Part shown: piece after piece, positions 6,521 through 7,754 of the stretch
Layout: each line of letters opens with the position of its first letter
Position numbering within the stretch: the first letter of the stretch is position 1
Assembly: GCA_025927795.1 (NCBI GenBank)
Contig: JAICKT010000206.1
Location: 1-7,754 of the forward strand
Length of the DNA stretch: 7,754 bases
Source: Parafilimonas sp.
GTDB taxonomy: Bacteria > Bacteroidota > Bacteroidia > Chitinophagales > Chitinophagaceae
Reading direction: 5' to 3'
Program-made: the position numbers and the translations under genes
Notes under the pieces: model-generated
Seen by the model: only the letters and a program-made list of their open reading frames with translations
What the model was told of the DNA's origin: nothing
Databases searched by the model: none

Positions 6521-6555
6521 ACGGAAGCTGTTTCTACAGCTTCCGTTTCTTGTTC
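6521..6555 (+). terminator. Strong Rho-independent terminator
   Basis: A perfect 11-base stem, ACGGAAGCTGT (6521-6531) with ACAGCTTCCGT (6536-6546), has a four-base loop TTCT and is followed by TTCTTGTTC. It is the strongest hairpin in the window. The T-rich tail is only on the plus side, so it serves plus-strand transcription, although the only thing before it is the short remnant reading frame. Confidence 0.82.
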
Positions 6556-6998
6556 GCAGCAGAACCAAGCTAATGAATAAATATAAAAAATAAGCTCGGT
6601 TACAACTTAGAGCAAAAGAAATCGAATAGTGAAACAACATTCTCAAAAAAATAATAAAGTGAAGCAATAAACGCACAATAAATTCATTTGTGAAATTTAG
6701 ATAGATACAATAAAACTTCAGCAACAGTAATCCTATCAAAGCTGCTTATCCAAGCTATCTGGCTTTTTAATCTTGTATTTAAATTTGCTTAACTTATTGG
6801 CTGAAAAGAATACTAATACTTATCTTTAGTAATGCTGAAACGCTGTGCATCATGCAGAATATAAGCCATTGATTTTGGATGCATTTTCAAATCTTACTTA
6901 TGCATTTCACTTTTATGTTTTGCAGGTATTTGTCTTACTTATGCGCCTGCCTTCATTATGGCATAATAAAAATCCATTCTTGCAATGCTCCCGCATTT
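6556..6998. other. About 440 bases without a supported gene
   Basis: AT-rich sequence with many stops in all frames. I find no tRNA, no repeat unit, no mobile-element end and no convincing ORF. A TATCTTTA at 6821-6828 resembles a -7 box, with TTG at 6797-6799, but the 21-base spacing is long. It may be the promoter of the downstream acyltransferase-like gene, or the scar of a deletion that also left the gene tail at 6362-6487. Confidence 0.4.
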
Positions 6999-7628
6999 AT
7001 GCAATACGCAATCAACAACAAGTTTAAAATTTTACATTCAGTTTGGTATGCACGAATTGTGAGAAGGTCAGTATCCTTGTTAATTAGAACTCCCGTTAAA
7101 AAAGGTATTTTAAAGTTAATTAATCTTAATGTTCCTGTTTTCAATGAGAAAGGTTGCATTATTGTTATGTGCCGTACACCCTGGAAAAGATTGTTGGTGC
7201 AATGGTGTTTAAAGGAAAATTTTGGATTAATTATTGCCAGGGCACAATACTCTGGCAAAAGACATATGATTCACAGGCGAGGTGTTGGTGTTAGTGAACT
7301 TCGCGATTTACTAAAGCACTTAAGATTGGGTGGGCGAATTATTGCTATTGCTGATGTAGTTAATAATTTAAATGATTGTTCATTCAACTTTCTGGATAAG
7401 CAACATAATTTCTCTCTTTTTGTTGAGCGACTTGCAACTTTAGCGCAAGTTCCAATTTTAGTAATGATTCCAAAGCTTTCCAATAACACATTTGATTTTA
7501 TTTGCGGACCAAAATTTTTGACAGATGGCATAAATGCTAAGGATGGAATAATAACCCGGCAGGTGATATCTTTCCTTGAAAAAGAAATAAAAACTAATCC
7601 AGCGATATGGTCAAATTATGTAAATTGA
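6999..7628 (+). CDS. LpxL/lysophospholipid acyltransferase-like protein lacking an obvious HX4D/E motif
   Basis: About 209 residues from the ATG at 6999; the frame stays open from an ATG at 6879, but those 40 extra residues (rich in Cys, Phe and His) look non-coding. Counting from 6999, a basic N-terminal segment (FKILHSVWYARIVRRSVSLLI) leads to KGCIIVMCRTPWKRLLVQW. That is the place where lipid-A-type acyltransferases carry HxGxWE, but neither the His nor the acidic residue is there (CRTPWKR). The following pattern fits the superfamily: a basic stretch with GKRHMIHRRG, then VSELRDLLKHLRLGGRIIAIAD (reLlraLreGg..ai..D), LATLAQVPILVMIPK (a..aPvvpv) and the terminal EKEIKTNPAIWSNY, like the usual P-x-x-W ending. 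It may be a non-catalytic relative, a divergent enzyme or a damaged copy. It precedes the gene at 7710 by 81 bases in the same direction. Assignment rests on pattern recall only. Confidence 0.5.
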   Translation: MQYAINNKFKILHSVWYARIVRRSVSLLIRTPVKKGILKLINLNVPVFNEKGCIIVMCRTPWKRLLVQWCLKENFGLIIARAQYSGKRHMIHRRGVGVSELRDLLKHLRLGGRIIAIADVVNNLNDCSFNFLDKQHNFSLFVERLATLAQVPILVMIPKLSNNTFDFICGPKFLTDGINAKDGIITRQVISFLEKEIKTNPAIWSNYVN

Positions 7629-7709
7629 ACTAACCTTTCAGCATACACAATTTTATTATTTCTTCAAATAAATAAACTTCTTTAAGTTTAAATCTTTAAA
7701 ATTGACTAC

Positions 7710-7754
7710 ATGAAAAAAATAATAATTTTATCTGTTGATGTCGTAGGCATTAGC
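7710..7754 (+). CDS. Start of a further gene, possibly a glycosyltransferase (partial)
   Basis: Fifteen codons from the ATG at 7710 to the window end read MKKIIILSVDVVGIS. A short basic start followed by a beta-strand-like hydrophobic run and a small polar turn resembles the N-terminal Rossmann strand of GT-B (family 4-like) glycosyltransferases, but other nucleotide-binding proteins start the same way. A TAAGTTTA at 7683-7690 could be its -7 box, with TTC 17 bases upstream. If it is a glycosyltransferase, the acyltransferase-like neighbour would fit a surface-polysaccharide or lipid cluster. Confidence 0.45.
   Translation, partial: MKKIIILSVDVVGIS

Noticed and set aside
6515..6739. Minus-strand ORF of 74 codons rich in Leu, Phe and Ile
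   Set aside because: It runs through the strong terminator hairpin at 6521-6546, has AT-driven composition and shows no recognisable motif.
6845..7027. 60-codon plus-strand ORF overlapping the start of the acyltransferase-like gene
   Set aside because: Considered as a frameshifted N-terminus, but its residues show no acyltransferase pattern and the downstream frame has a suitable ATG at 6999.
6956..7258. Minus-strand 100-codon ORF under the acyltransferase-like gene
   Set aside because: It is antisense to a frame with superfamily-like pattern and has no motif of its own.
1..7754. CRISPR array, tRNA/rRNA, insertion sequence or toxin-antitoxin genes
   Set aside because: Looked for repeat-spacer periodicity, tRNA arms, transposase motifs and paired small ORFs; none seen on either strand.

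Overview
The window is low-GC DNA that looks like Bacteroidota, probably a Chitinophagaceae-like relative. The evidence is several promoter-like TTG-N17-19-TAnnTTTG sites, weak Shine-Dalgarno sequences, a membrane histidine kinase (His_kinase/PF06580 type) paired with a LytTR response regulator, a secreted PepSY-like protein and a lipoprotein PAP2/vanadium haloperoxidase. The genus assignment is an inference.

Left part, minus strand. Positions 1-844 hold the N-terminal two thirds of an ornithine aminotransferase that runs off the window. Behind a 190-base gap lies a three-gene signalling operon read leftward from about 3995. Its order is a degenerate histidine kinase homologue (2863-3995, split by a frameshift at an A8 run), an apparently intact histidine kinase (1790-2866, ATGA overlap), then a LytTR response regulator (1035-1769). 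The degenerate kinase has lost the phospho-accepting His, the N-box Glu/Asn and the G-box glycines, but keeps the fold-forming parts of the domain. It therefore reads as a pseudokinase, either decaying or kept as a partner or modulator of the active kinase. Its N-terminal membrane half is in another frame, and one extra A in the run would give a single 377-residue protein.

Centre, plus strand. Divergent from that operon is a secreted PepSY-like (putative beta-lactamase-inhibitor-like) protein (4212-4736). It is followed by a lipoprotein vanadium-dependent haloperoxidase/PAP2 enzyme (4927-6297) with all the signature residues visible and a strong hairpin terminator. Immediately downstream is a 41-codon coding-like tail (6362-6487) with its own excellent terminator, probably the 3' remnant of a lost gene.

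Right part, plus strand. A stretch of about 440 bases (6556-6998) holds no gene I can support. It is followed by a small protein resembling the LpxL/lysophospholipid acyltransferase superfamily but without a visible HX4D/E catalytic motif (about 6999-7628). The first 15 codons of another gene (7710 onward) follow, possibly a glycosyltransferase, which would suggest the edge of a surface-glycan or lipid cluster.

The part most worth a second look is the frameshifted pseudokinase / active kinase / LytTR operon.
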